Part shown: one piece after another, positions 1 through 10,669 of the stretch
Layout of the letters: each line of letters begins with the position of its first letter
How positions within the stretch are numbered: the stretch's first letter is position 1
Origin: Aquatica leii
Taxonomy: Eukaryota; Arthropoda; Insecta; Coleoptera; Lampyridae
Length of the DNA stretch: 64,000 nt
Assembly: GCA_035610365.1 (NCBI GenBank)
Contig: CM069435.1
Coordinates: 12,389,123 to 12,453,122 of the forward strand
Direction of reading: 5' to 3'
Position numbers and translations under genes: made by a program
Notes under the pieces: model-generated
The model's database searches: none
The model's input: only the letters and a program-made list of their open reading frames with translations
What the model was told of the DNA's origin: nothing

Positions 1-1380
1 TACGAAAGGTAGAAAACAAATTAGGGTGGTAACGAGCGCCGAACGTGGTATTCATACAACTGTAGTATGTTGTATGAATCCGATGGGTGTTTACATTCCG
101 CCGGCTTTGATATTTAGTAGAAAGCGATTGAAGCAAGAACTCATAGATGATGCTCCTACTTCAACACTTGGTTTATGTCAGGAATCTAGTTGGATGACGA
201 GAGAACTTTTCTACCAATGGATGGAACATTTCGTGAAATGCTTTCATTTGTCTTCCAACAAAAAAACACTGTTGGTCCTTGACGGTCATGCAAGTCATAA
301 GAGCCTTAAAGCACTTAAATTTGCAAAACAACATGGAATTGTACTATTGCGTATTCCCGCACACTGCACCCACAGGATGCAGCCCTTAGAAGTCTTCTCA
401 TTTTTTGTGCCGTTATCAGCATATTATAACCAAGCTGTATCCAAGTGGTTAAAAAATAATCCTGTTTTAGTTAGTTGTGATGCTGGCTTAGGAAGGTTTT
501 CCTGATTGCTGTACGAGGGTGGCTCTTCTCCTTATAGGAATGCAGGCTTGAGTCTATCAATGGAGACTGATTCTTGACCGCGGGTTGTCTGCAACTTGAA
601 TGTTTTTTCTGCACGCGAAATTACTTTAAAAGGTCCATCATATGTGGGCGTACGGTAACAGCATTTCAGATAGCAAAGCTGTTTAAGGCAGCGTATGAAC
701 GTTCTGCCACCATGTCGAATGCAATAAGCGGGTTTGAGAAAGCAGGAATCTATCCGCTGAATCTTCAAATATTTCCTGACTGGATGTTTACTCCTGCAAG
801 TGTTACAGATATTCCCTATGATAGAATTATTCCAGGAAATTCAACACCCCCACCGAGAATATCAACACCCAATGAGGAAATGATTGATGCAGAGCCCTCT
901 ACAGCAGAGGTTCCTACAGTACCGTCTCCATATAAAACTGCTGCTTGCCATAATTTTGATGTGGAACGTGAGATCTTAGAGTCCAGTAGAATATCAATAG
1001 AGACCATTGCACCACTTCCTAAAGCGTCATCAGCGGCTTCTAAGAACAAACGGAGAAAGCAAGGGCCGCTAATACTAACTTCAACGCCAAACATGGACGA
1101 ACTCAAAGCCAACGCTACTGAAAAACGTTTAATGCTGGAAAGAAAAGCGAAGAGACAGAAAGTAAAACATAATTTATTTTGAGACGAGAGTAATGGAGAG
1201 ATTGATGTGGAGGATTCGGCCTTTACTGACGCTGACGATGAAGACGTGGCATGCATTTATTGCAATGAGCTGTATTCGTGGTCAAAAGCAAAAGCAGTGT
1301 GGTGACGTTGCCAAGTGTGCAATAAATGGTACCATGCAGACTATCCAGATAAGATTTGTGTAGGCTTTTGTAATAAATTT
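1..1380 (+). pseudogene. pogo/Tigger-like DDE transposase, broken, 5' end outside window
   Basis: Cut-and-paste DNA transposase of the pogo/Tigger/jerky group (DDE_1 fold). The N-terminal DNA-binding domains and first catalytic Asp lie before the window. Visible are the second Asp in LLVLDGHASHKS (about 272-307), the PAHCTHRMQPLEV stretch (about 355-395) and the post-catalytic helix region VTAFQIAKLFKAAY (from about 654). The reading frame is broken by a foreign insert at about 468-655, a TGA at 1180-1182 and a TGA at 1303-1305 where a Trp is expected. Past the first stop the same frame still reads a Cys-rich tail, CIYC then RCQVCNKWYH, resembling the PHD/TTF-like finger at the C-terminus of some insect pogo-like proteins. 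It is a non-functional relic. The family call is firm and the subfamily is not. Confidence 0.85.
468..655 (-). pseudogene. Gypsy-type integrase C-terminal fragment nested in the transposase
   Basis: On the minus strand this short insert reads YDGPFKVISRAEKTFKL, then SIDRLKPAFL, which is the GPY/F-like end of a Ty3/Gypsy (errantivirus-like) integrase. After one stop a Pro-rich tail continues for about 20 codons. It interrupts the pogo-like gene between the KWLKNNP and VTAFQIAKLF segments. Only the last 60 or so codons of pol are present, with no LTR, so it is a truncated or recombined scrap rather than a normal insertion. The exact junctions are estimated to within about 10 bases. Confidence 0.7.
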
Positions 1381-1514
1381 TTTGTTGTGCCTTATATGAC
1401 CTAACGTTTTTGAAAATAATGTTTATACAGGTTCATCTCACCATGTATAGATATGTATATGTCGTAGGCATAATGGAAAATTAGGCTTTTGTAAAATGTC
1501 TAGGGATTTTATAA

Positions 1515-1700
1515 AAAGCCGGCAAAACGCGAAACAACGATGCAATTTTCGTTATGACTACACCAATTCAGACAAATTGATAATATGCCGGCAAAACGTG
1601 AGCAGAAGAATGTATCTCTCGTTCTGACTGATTATTTTCAGACATTTTATAATCTGCCAAAAGCGACGTAGTCAAAACGCACAATGTTGCTTTCGCGTTT
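1515..1700. repeat. 69-bp degenerate tandem repeat, about 2.7 copies
   Basis: The motif GCCGGCAAAACG starts at 1518 and 1587, with a degraded copy (GCCAAAAGCG) at 1656. Each step is exactly 69 bp. Each unit also carries a TTCAGACAnnTT...ATAAT segment. The array sits directly upstream of the hairpin at 1704-1762. Confidence 0.7.
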
Positions 1701-1703
1701 CAG

Positions 1704-1762
1704 TTCGCGCCAACCAGTTGCACCGAACATAGGTTCTGTTCGGTGCAACTGGTTGGCGTGAA
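1704..1762. repeat. Near-perfect hairpin, 26-bp arms, 7-nt loop
   Basis: Positions 1708-1729 are the exact reverse complement of 1737-1758 (22 of 22), with loop TAGGTTC. Pairing extends four more positions to 1704/1762 with one G:T. Such a palindrome can be a transposon end, a fold-back or a cruciform. No coding sequence overlaps it. It lies about 55 bp upstream of the first ATG of the KRBA2-like pseudogene. Confidence 0.85.
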
Positions 1763-1816
1763 ACGAGCCCGTTGTTTTGCTGTTTTTAATTTTGAAGTGC
1801 ACTTAAATACATTAAA

Positions 1817-3357
1817 ATGAACGTTAACCGCGAGGACATAACAATGAACAATGACAAAGGAGATTTAGAAGTTATGAAATTCCAATTTAACGAACATTTA
1901 CAAAATTTTTATAGTGAAAGCGTGGAGAAAGATGTAATTAAAAAGCCTTGGACTGCTGATAGAGTTAAAAAAGTTATTGAATACATCAAGAGTGGTAAAT
2001 TAGCTGTTTCAACAGATAACAAAAAAAGCAATAAGCAGTACCATTCCATAAAGAAATACGACGTTTTCAATATCGGTATTGAAGAACATCTAGTGGTTAA
2101 ACGAAACTCTCTTGACCAACCCATTGTTTACATAATACCTATAGAACAGTATTTTGACGTGTTGTTAGAATGTCATCGAACTACAGGGCATGGTGGGAGG
2201 GATAAAATGCTATTTGCCTTAAAACATAAATACAACATTCCTAGAAGACCGGTAGAAATTTTCATTTCACTATGCTAAGAGTGTTAACTTAAGAAATCGC
2301 AACCCCACAATTCTTTCTAAGGATTTTAATGTTCGCGGGCAAATAGATTTGATAGATTTTCAATCTGCTCCTGATGGAATTTATAAATGGCTTCTTAACT
2401 ACCAGGACCATGCAACAAAATTTTTGCATCTTTGCCCTTTACATAGCAAACGTGCAGCGGAAGTGGCTATAGAGTTGGTGAAAATATTTTTGGTTTTTGG
2501 AGTACCGCACATATTGCAAAGTGACAACGGCCGGGAATTTACTGCTTCGGCAATAGAAGAAATTGTCAGCTACTGGCCAGATTGCAAAATTGTTCACGGC
2601 AGCCCACGTCACCCTGAAAGCCAGGTTAGTGTGGAAAGAAGTAACCAAGATGTTGAGAACATGCTTCGATCTTGGATGTCCGATAACTCTTCTACAAATT
2701 AGTCCCTTGGCTGCTATTTTGTACAGTGGCAGAAGAATTCCTCGAAACATCGCATTATTGGAAGAACTCCGTACCGTGCATTATTTGGAGCTGACCCAAA
2801 AGTTGGATTAAAATCAACAAACCTTCCAAACTCTGTAATTAAAGAGCTTCGAACAGAAAAGGAACTTGAAGATATAATGCGTTCTTCACAGACAAGTAAC
2901 AGTGAACATGACAAACAACTGGCCGATGAAGACGTGAATGTTAATGATACTTTCAGTGATATTATGTATTGTTGTGCGTGCAGTGACAAAATCACAGATA
3001 CATCTACATTTACATGTGATATATGTAATGCTCGATTCAAAGAATCTAACTGGAAAAGTGTTGGACCTGAAAAATGGTCTTTACAAATTAGGTACATCTA
3101 AAGGAATTCTCAAAACTTGGTTTTTCAGAAATGCTATTCAAGAAGCCTTAGTTGGTATTGAAGATGAAGTTCCTAATAAACTAATAACTGTAAGAGAGGC
3201 AGTTACATATCATTCTCGATTCGGAGGTAAGGGGTTTTAAAAATGTTCACGTAAGGCTAGTAGCAATCAGTGCAATACAAAAAAATGTGCTTGCTTAAAA
3301 AGTAACAATTTATGTTCTTCGAAATGTCATAGAAGTTCAACATGCAGTAATAAGTAA
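1817..3357 (+). pseudogene. KRBA2-like integrase-domain protein (Ginger/Gypsy-derived), broken
   Basis: Resembles the integrase-derived 'KRAB-A domain-containing protein 2-like' proteins common in insects. In order: N-terminal region, HHCC zinc-binding domain (CHRTTGHGG then SLC..EC, about 2165-2285), DDE core with IDLIDFQS (about 2345), LQSDNGREF (about 2514) and the Glu in SVERSNQD (about 2630), a CxxC-type finger (CCACSD...CDIC, about 2970-3030) and a Cys-rich C-terminus (CACLKSN..CSSKC, about 3286-3350). Damage seen: TAA at 2276 and 2285, a frame change near 2310, TAG at 2700-2702 replacing a Trp, a frame change near 3085 and a stop at 3238. The three catalytic acidic residues remain. It could be a relic transposon gene or a dead duplicate of a domesticated gene. 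Confidence 0.85.
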
Positions 3358-3378
3358 ACTTAGTACCACAGATCTGTG

Positions 3379-4140
3379 TTAGTACCTACAATAGAACCAA
3401 AATGGAACAAGTTGTTCATCAATGCATACTTCAGCATTAGGGTGATTCGATTTTTTGCAATTTGCAGCGAGAATATCGTGAATGTTACGAAGAGCTGCTA
3501 ATTTATCTGTTGTCCGTCGTTCTTCTCGGGTGTCCATATCGTCAAATCGAATGTATTTCAAAAGGTCTCTCAATCGATTACGAGACATTGCAGCACAAAA
3601 AATTGATTGAGACATGTATTTCGTACTCCACAGCTCAAATATTGGTTCTTGGCGTGCTTTCAAACCACCAGCTAGAAGCAGTAATCCAAAAAATGCATGT
3701 AACTCATCCGCATCTACTGGCTTCCACGTATCGCCTACAATTCTTCTAGCTCAAATGTTTGTTTCTCTAAGTATTATGTCCATAATGTCTTCCGAGATAA
3801 ATAAATGGAAATCATCTATGCATGTTGAAATATGTTCACTGAATTTTGTTAATCCTGGCGGTGTTTTTAGAATATTTCGCTGATTTCGTCTTTTAATATG
3901 AGGCTTATCTTTTTTCCACAGGGAACCATCTTTACCCACCAGTATATCTTTATCATTGGGCAAATTATCATCACTGTCATCGTCTTCCAAACTTTCAATC
4001 GGGTTTACATCAGGTATACTTACTTCTTCAAATTCGGCATCACTATCGTCAGATAAAGTTTAATCTTCAATTTCATTCAGTAAATTAATATTGCTAGGTA
4101 TTTTTTCTACTTCACGCTGAGACAAATATTTTCTAGCCAT
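3379..4140 (-). pseudogene. piggyBac transposase, N-terminal half, broken
   Basis: Reads leftward from an ATG at 4138-4140 (MARKYLSQREVEK). The acidic N-terminus is interrupted by a TAA near 4060 and continues as DDDSDDNLPNDKD. Then come FISEDIMDIILRETN, ELWSTKYMSQ, LLKYIRFDDMDTREERR and VCIDEQLVPF, the first catalytic Asp region of the DDE_Tnp_1_7 family. The protein stops just after this Asp, so the second half of the catalytic domain and the Cys-rich tail are missing. It abuts the KRBA2-like relic. It shares FISEDIMD.I wording with the fuller copy at 34541-36358, so both belong to one subfamily. Confidence 0.85.
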
Positions 4141-4325
4141 AATTCAACAGCAACTATTTCCAATCAAATGTAATAACACAGCAGACACACTTTTCAACTG
4201 ATTCGAAGAAACTCACCGAATGTAATGACTAAAGACGGAATGTTTCAGACGAATAACACGTTGAAACACGTTCAAACAAGCAGATTAGATGACAAATGCA
4301 GACAAAATATTAGAATTACTTTTTA

Positions 4326-4361
4326 GAACGTCGGTTACCAAGTGGGGTCAAATATGACCCC
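4326..4361. repeat. piggyBac-type subterminal palindrome
   Basis: A 7-bp-arm palindrome GGGGTCAAATATGACCCC (4344-4361) lies next to GAACGTCGG (4326-4334). A very similar GGGGTCTCATATTGACCCC block lies near the left end of the piggyBac at 34061-36536, whose termini carry CCGACGTTC. This marks the sequence upstream of the 3379-4140 relic as subterminal DNA of the same family. Confidence 0.55.
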
Positions 4362-4379
4362 AACGACAATATTTTAGTT

Positions 4380-6030
4380 TACGTCGCAAAACAAATAACA
4401 ATTGAAAAATTTGTTATATATTACATTATATGATCATTGTTTATGAGTATTATTCATAAAGATATGATTATTATGCACATATAATGAAATCGTTCACTTC
4501 ATAAGTTATGCATTATAATCATTATAGATGCCAACATGACTATTCACAAATTATACCGATGGTTTATAAATTTATGAATAGGTAGTAGTAGTTGTATTTT
4601 ATGCTTAAATTACGCATAAGTTGTGCTTCTTACGAATAATATCTGAAAACATTTCTCTCCGTGCAGACTTACAAAATAAAGAAAAATCGCCTTAAATAGA
4701 GATTTTAATTTTAATTCAAAATAATCTTGAATCTAATTGCCAAGACATCGTTTCAAATAACGCAGCAACATTTTTACTTTTAAATAATTTTTATTTGTAG
4801 GTAAACACAAACATTCCTGAAAATGATGAGTGATATATCGATAATGATAATAAATTTGAGATTGTACCATTTACTTAATTGTTATTGTGCATTTTTCATT
4901 AAATTCAAGCTAGTAACTATTCTTCATCCGTTTGAGAAGAACATATGGTTTTATACTATTTATTTTTTTTGTAAAAACACAAGACAGACACTAAACTAAA
5001 ATACACTTACAAACTTGTATAATTAGACGAATTTGTACTAATGATTTTGAACATCTAATAAATTGACTATTTAAATTTAACAGAAAATTTATTTCGATTT
5101 TTTATTATTATGTTTAGTTGCACACTGATATACTCAAATACAATTCTTTGTGAATCGTTGGATTACAAAGTGCACAAAAATATTGCTTTTAAAAATATTA
5201 CACGATTCAGTTCATCAGAATAAAAATATATACACCAGAACACGTACACAATTTCTAAACATATACTGCTTTTTAGAGCAATCCATTAATTCTGTCAAAA
5301 AAAAACGTTTTTCGTTCAAAATAAAACATTAATATTTGTACAAAAAAGTAAACATTTTGTATTAAGTTACAATACTCAACTAAACTTAAAAAATTTATAT
5401 GTACTGTTATTATATAATTAATGTATCAACAGTTTAATCAGTAATTTAAAGTCATTAACTATGTCTGCACTTTCTTTTCAGTGTTTTCAGCCTGAAAAGA
5501 GTTTTCAATTTGGTAAGTTAAAATTTTTACAGAAAAGTAATTTTTGTTTCATATTTTGTATCTCGGCGAAATTTAATATTGCACTATACAATTTTTTTTA
5601 CTAAAACACTCATTGTTACAGCAGCTGTATATTAAAATTTTATTATACTTAAAAATCGCAAATTGTTTTTTAAATTTTAATTTAAGCTTTAAAAAGCTAA
5701 AAAAGCATAAATAAATATTATTTAAAAAAATTGTGAATTTTATAATACATATCAATAAAACACAGTCGGGATACGTTTTTAAATTTGACACAAATGAATT
5801 ACAAAAAATTAAATTTCGTAACAATTATATTTGTCAACTTTTATAAAATGATTTATTTGTTATAGTGTTTTAAATTTGAATACGAATTTTAAAAAACCTT
5901 GGTGCTGTATGAATTTTGCCCAGTCTTAAATGTCGTTTACGAGTTGGTGTGTACTGGTTACTATTTCCGTTTGTAACGTTAAGGGAACAGCACGTGAGCT
6001 AACGTTATGCCCTGTGATATCTACATTTTA
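4380..6030. other. AT-rich stretch, no gene seen
   Basis: Short ORFs only, rich in Lys, Asn, Ile and Phe as expected from base composition. No recognisable protein, RNA or transposon end was found. Confidence 0.6.
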
Positions 6031-6039
6031 AGTATAACG

Positions 6040-6200
6040 GACAATTCTCGCTGTTTATGAGTAAATCAACTTTGATTTTGATGTTTCATGTGAAAAATTC
6101 GCTGGGGTAAGAATGTATTTCTATTTTATGGCGCGATTTAATTTTCTTGTCGTTATCACAACAATTCGGTTTACATCCACGTGTCCGTCATTTTAGAAAA
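6040..6200 (+). repeat. Dispersed non-coding repeat, copy A
   Basis: Contains CGCTGTTTATG, then CTGGGGTAAGAATG.ATTTCTATTTT and a GATTTAATTTTCTTG segment. The same order of blocks recurs at 8170-8300 (+) and about 55480-55620 (-). The copies are diverged and no coding capacity is seen. Probably an old MITE, SINE or LTR fragment. Confidence 0.55.
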
Positions 6201-6389
6201 TTGTTAAATATTCCCCCTTTGGGTCGATAAGTTGGATGGCGGATGCCAGAATTAAATACCTAAATCTTAATGACTAATTGGAGTCAAGTGGAGTATTTCT
6301 TAGATGGACAATTAATCCCGAAGACTCGGTAGCACACATGAATTTTATCAATAAAAAAGTCACCATTCGCAACTTACTTGTGATACCAT

Positions 6390-6770
6390 TATAAAGTGCT
6401 CACCAAAAAGTCGACACCAACCGGATTTTGGGGCAATAATTTGTGCTTGTCTGAAAACTTATTTAGGTCCTATCAGATATACCGATTGATATTCACTTAG
6501 CTAGAAAATGGCGTTTTTCTTTAACTTCCGCTAAAACTAAAGTTTTAATTTTTTGGAATATTTTGAAATTTTCACATACCACGACTTGATTTCAAAATTC
6601 AATTTGATTTTGTTGAAAACGAGAAAAGATTTATGCATTCTATTGCAAAAAACAATAAAAATTGCTAATTATTCCTTTAAGTTTGTTATTATTTACAAAA
6701 AAATAATATTGCCGCATAATCTTTACGTTTTTGGTGCAAGATACTTCGTGTGAAAATAATTTTCTATAAA
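6390..6770. other. AT-rich stretch, no gene seen
   Basis: A 66-codon open frame lies here but looks compositional. Nothing else recognised. Confidence 0.5.
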
Positions 6771-6772
6771 AA

Positions 6773-6988
6773 TTAATATCTACTTATGTCTATTACTTTT
6801 CCGGATACAACGGTTTCTTCTTTTCCTTTTTTGTCGGCAAGCGCGGCCCTTTTTTTAGCAACTGTCGTCGCCGGTTTCTTGGATGAAGAAAGCAACACCC
6901 TAGCTGGCTTGACTGCCGCATTCAAATCGAATTTCGAAAAAAACTTTTTGTAGTTAGAAGAAGCTGCTATCTTGAACGAACCGGTCAT
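6773..6988 (-). CDS. Small basic hypothetical protein, 71 aa
   Basis: I do not recognise this protein. It begins MTGSFKIAASSNYKKFF and ends VVSGKVIDISRY. It is rich in Lys, Ala and Ser with a KKPATTVAKKRAALADKKGK basic stretch, and has no clear signal peptide, membrane span or Cys. The ORF is visibly richer in G+C and in Ala/Val codons than the surrounding DNA, which suggests real coding sequence. A TATATAAA box lies 17 bases upstream of the ATG (7005-7012). That is close enough that transcription might start at or inside the ORF, which argues for caution. There is no second Met. It may be a single-exon host gene, one exon of a larger gene, or chance. Confidence 0.35.
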   Translation of the reverse strand: MTGSFKIAASSNYKKFFSKFDLNAAVKPARVLLSSSKKPATTVAKKRAALADKKGKEETVVSGKVIDISRY

Positions 6989-7004
6989 CCCAATTTACAG
7001 TGTG

Positions 7005-7012
7005 TTTATATA
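7005..7012 (-). promoter_or_regulatory. TATA-like box upstream of the 71-aa ORF
   Basis: TATATAAA on the minus strand, 17-24 bases before the ATG at 6988. The spacing is short for a TATA box acting upstream of the transcribed start codon. In AT-rich DNA this may be coincidence. Confidence 0.25.
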
Positions 7013-7693
7013 CCATAATCAATACAACGTTATCCCTTTAAGATCCAGATAAGCCACGACATGTTAAGAACGCATCACTTTAGAATTAAAGAGTTAAAAG
7101 CAGCACATGCAAATATGGAAGCAAAGGTAAATGTACCTAAGTCTTATTTGACTGCCAGATTGACATACGTCGAAGTAAATTAATATGTCATATTCATCGT
7201 TGTGTTAAAATTAAATACAGATAGAATAATTCCATTACGAGGGTACGACAAAACTATAATCGAAAAATGTCAAAATTAAACTCACTTTTATATGTTTGTT
7301 ATTTTAGTTAACAGAAATATAGCCAACTTTAAAAATTTTGTTTAAAAACTACATAACATAATTTTTTGTGCTGCCAACATCGTAAACGTCATTACTCGTT
7401 CGTTAGTGTAGTTACGTAATGACCGAAAAAGCTCTAGTGTGGCAAAATAAAAACTAGAAATCCATATAAAACTAAGTGTTTAAAGTCAATTATTTTATTA
7501 GAACGAGTATGCGACAAGTGGAAGTCATTTAAAAAATCTTGAAATTCAGTTAAAATTGAAAAAAACGATGTTAAAGTTAATGTCAAATTTGACAGACTTA
7601 GTAATAAATATAGTACCAACATTAAATTTCAGGTGTTTTTTTATATTTTTTGGAAAAAGAATGTAATTTCACAAAAAGCAACACAGAAAATAA

Positions 7694-7815
7694 TGTACGT
7701 AACTCGCGTCGAAAGCAGCATAGCATAACTCACTCACATGCAACGCTCGGCAATTCGGCCTAGCGTCGCATTACGGTTCGTTATGCTAAGTCTTACTTTC
7801 GACCCTTGTTACGTA
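7694..7815. repeat. Imperfect inverted repeat, about 34-bp arms
   Basis: TACGTAAC..GTCGAAAG..AGCATAAC (about 7696-7729) is mirrored by TTATGCT..CTTTCGAC..GTTACGTA (about 7781-7815), separated by about 52 bases. Indels interrupt the arms. Fits a small fold-back or MITE-type element. Confidence 0.5.
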
Positions 7816-8169
7816 AACTACTATAAGGTGCTACCCTCAAAATGATAATTCGAAATCTACTTAAAACTACGCTTTGCAAATCAATTATTTAATTAGAAGT
7901 GTGTCTGAAAGAAAATCTGTTTAAAATTTAAATTCAAATATTAAAATAGTATATACTTAGAAGTTGGTACTACGTAAAACATTCGAATTTCAAACTTGAC
8001 AGATAATGTAATGATAATGTTGGATGTCATTTGTTGTTTATCTTGACGAATAGAATCCTAGGGGAAAAAAACATTTTTCCGGTGACTGTAGCACGGTTTG
8101 TACATGATCATCTAACGTAGGCACCCGGTGAGGCTTTAATTTCTAAATATTGACCCATCCACGTTATAA

Positions 8170-8380
8170 ATAGGTATAGTACTTTTGCTGTTTATGTGAA
8201 AGTCTTTCTGGGATAAGAATTGATTTCTATTTTTGTGATTGCATTTGATTTTCCCGTAATTGCCATTAGCAATTTTGGGTAGTCACACGTATTTCATTAA
8301 TGCGGAGATATTGACACCTGTTAGTTCACATCGGGAAAATTCCAATGATGACGTCACAATCTACGACGCAGTGAAAAGAG
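8170..8380 (+). repeat. Dispersed non-coding repeat, copy B
   Basis: Shares GCTGTTTATGTGAAA, CTGGGATAAGAATTGATTTC and GATTTTCCCGTAATT blocks with copies at 6040-6200 and about 55480-55620. A following GGAAAATTCCAATGATGACG block is also found at about 23190-23215, so the parent element was longer than any copy here. Confidence 0.5.
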
Positions 8381-8559
8381 TGTTGCACTTACGTTGATTA
8401 TAAATATCGTAACCTTCAATGAGTTATTACAACTATAACCGTGTTGGAAGGCCGAAATATCAATATTAATATGTGGGAAACTTGGCGCATCTGATTTTTT
8501 CTCATAGATCGTACGAACCGAAGAGAACTTATTTGTGATAACGCCATATGTACGTGATT

Positions 8560-9930
8560 GGTTATTTCATCAAATTTTAGGAAATTCTGGGAAAGGGGCC
8601 GCTAGCTAATAAATTCTAAGTATTGTATTTCCTATTCTAATTTTCTTTTATCTACGTTGTCAGTCGTTCGCACGCGACTACGTACATATCAGGTTGTTGT
8701 GAAAATTAACTATACAACTTTTTTGTGTGTAATATTCTTTTGGAAGGTAAAAGTTAGGCGCACAATTATAATTTTATGTACGACGTGATACCCAAACAAA
8801 AGAGGCTTACATCAACAATTATTGTCTGTCGACCTCGCACCGCATCAACCTTCGTTATGCTATACTTAAAAAATCTTTTTATGGTTTCTCGGTCTGTATA
8901 AATTCTACGTCTACGCATTTGCGTTTTGACTGTCAAACTAAAACGTCAGCACGTATTAATGAAATGCTCAGTAAATTTTTTTATTTAAGAATATGTGAAC
9001 ATCCACATTGTGTGGTAATATTCGAATGTAACTTACGCAGTTTATTTGTGATACTACGGTGGTATACTTATTACTTTATTTTCCAGATATTTATTGTTAC
9101 TAGCAGCAAGTTAAGTAGTAAGTACCCTTTGCTGTATGTAAAAATGTTAATGTCTGTCGTATGTGCGACAACCAACTATACGCATGCTGTCACAATTAAT
9201 TTTTATCTTTCAAATTACTCAAGCATGAGGCTTAATTGACTATGCGCCTTTCTTTTCAATTTGTATACTGTTCATATTTGTTAACGTTCAATTGATTAAC
9301 TTGACTTCATTAATTCAATTAAACTGTACTACCGTAATTACCTTATGGTACAGGATGTACGCAGTTTAATATATTAAAATTTCTGTCATTATGCTTTACG
9401 CATAGTTGTTGGATTTATATTTCTTTTTTTTATACGTTGTCGTTGAAATAAATACACTTCTTGTTAGTTTAGTTGAGTCCTATTTGCCGTCCTTAAGTGT
9501 TGTCAGGTGAAAACAAGCACCTGGAGTACTTTTTCTCGTTTTAGCGCTTTTTTAACAAATTATAATCAACACACCAAAGACAGGTTAAATTTTATTAGTT
9601 ACTTTGTCCACCTCCCACTCTCCGAAACTTTGAGCTGCCAATGCTTTCTTTGTTGTAGATTAAGTTACAGGTAATTGAGTGTACTTCAGCCGAGTGCAGA
9701 GTTTTTTCGTATGAATAAATTAGTATTTTGTGCTACCTTAATTCGTTCGTTCGTTAGCGTTAGCGTAGTTTGTAACGAACCGTTACAAATGTTGAAGTTA
9801 AAATGTTTATAGAACGTTATTTAGTTTATTTTTAGAAGTATTTTTGAATTGTTTATGCAAAGAAAACCGTTATTTATTTATTGTAGTTAAGACTGATTTA
9901 TTTTAATTAAGCTTGTTATCCGTATCCGTT
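8560..9930. other. AT-rich stretch, no gene seen
   Basis: Contains a 9-bp-arm hairpin at 9769-9789 (TTTGTAACG, loop AAC, CGTTACAAA). The 106-codon open frame at 8919-9239 resembles nothing I know. Confidence 0.5.
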
Positions 9931-9939
9931 GGTAAATAA

Positions 9940-10651
9940 ATGTACAAAGGGGATTTCCGCCGGGTACCGAACGCGCATCCAAGTTCGCGCTATCCCCGCT
10001 TAGAACCGTTCTCCCTCTTCCGAACAGTCAGCAATAAAACCGGAACCCCGACGCAGGAATGGGAGTTCCAGTTGGAGCTCAAACCGAAGAGGATTCCTGT
10101 ACAGCAGCTGGACTTCAGGGTAAACCGTTTTGCTTTTATTAACCGAACCTTAGGTGAGATACTGCTCCCCTCCCTGTTTGCTCTTCCTTCCTCCATCCAT
10201 TACCGAGCGTTGTATTCGTAGTGTTTGGCTTTGGCCTGCGAATACGCCGTCAACACGTCGTCTCCGTAGTGTTTGGCTTTGGCCTCCCGTCGCCTTCACC
10301 CAAACTTTGAACCCGAGTAACCCTATGCACCGATCCAACGGAATTTGAGACCCTATTGCACGCTTGTTGGCTTGGTCACCGACGTCACCGCTTGTCGAAC
10401 GCACGCTAATCAATCATTGGTTTCTAAATCACCGCTTGCTTGGTTATGGCCGCCGCTTCTGTTCTCGTCGCACATACCGCTCATTAATTATTTATTTTAA
10501 GAATAAATAAAGTTATTCTCATTTATTTATCGTGTCTTTTATTTCTGTCGCCTCGTTCCGCTTTTAGGTCCTTTCGAAGCCCCGGACAACCGTGTCTTCA
10601 CTGCAGTTACGCGGACAGTGCCGTCGAACAGGAGAGTAAACTCCTCGAACA
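9940..10651 (+). mobile_element. LTR-like GC-rich island followed by a primer-binding-like site
   Basis: G+C rises sharply against its surroundings. CGTAGTGTTTGGCTTTGGCC occurs twice 48 bases apart (about 10217 and 10265). A polyadenylation-type AATAAATAAAG lies at about 10502. The island ends ...CTCGAACA and is followed shortly by TGGCGCCCGAGAACC (from 10656), which looks like a tRNA primer-binding site. Together this suggests the 3' part of a solo or 5' LTR of a retroelement. The left boundary and any target duplication were not found, and no gag follows. Confidence 0.4.
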
Positions 10652-10669
10652 AATATGGCGCCCGAGAAC

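Larger units (their letters stand above)
6990..8160. other. AT-rich non-coding stretch with one inverted repeat
   Basis: No gene found apart from the inverted repeat listed at 7694-7815. ORFs here are short and compositional. Confidence 0.5.
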
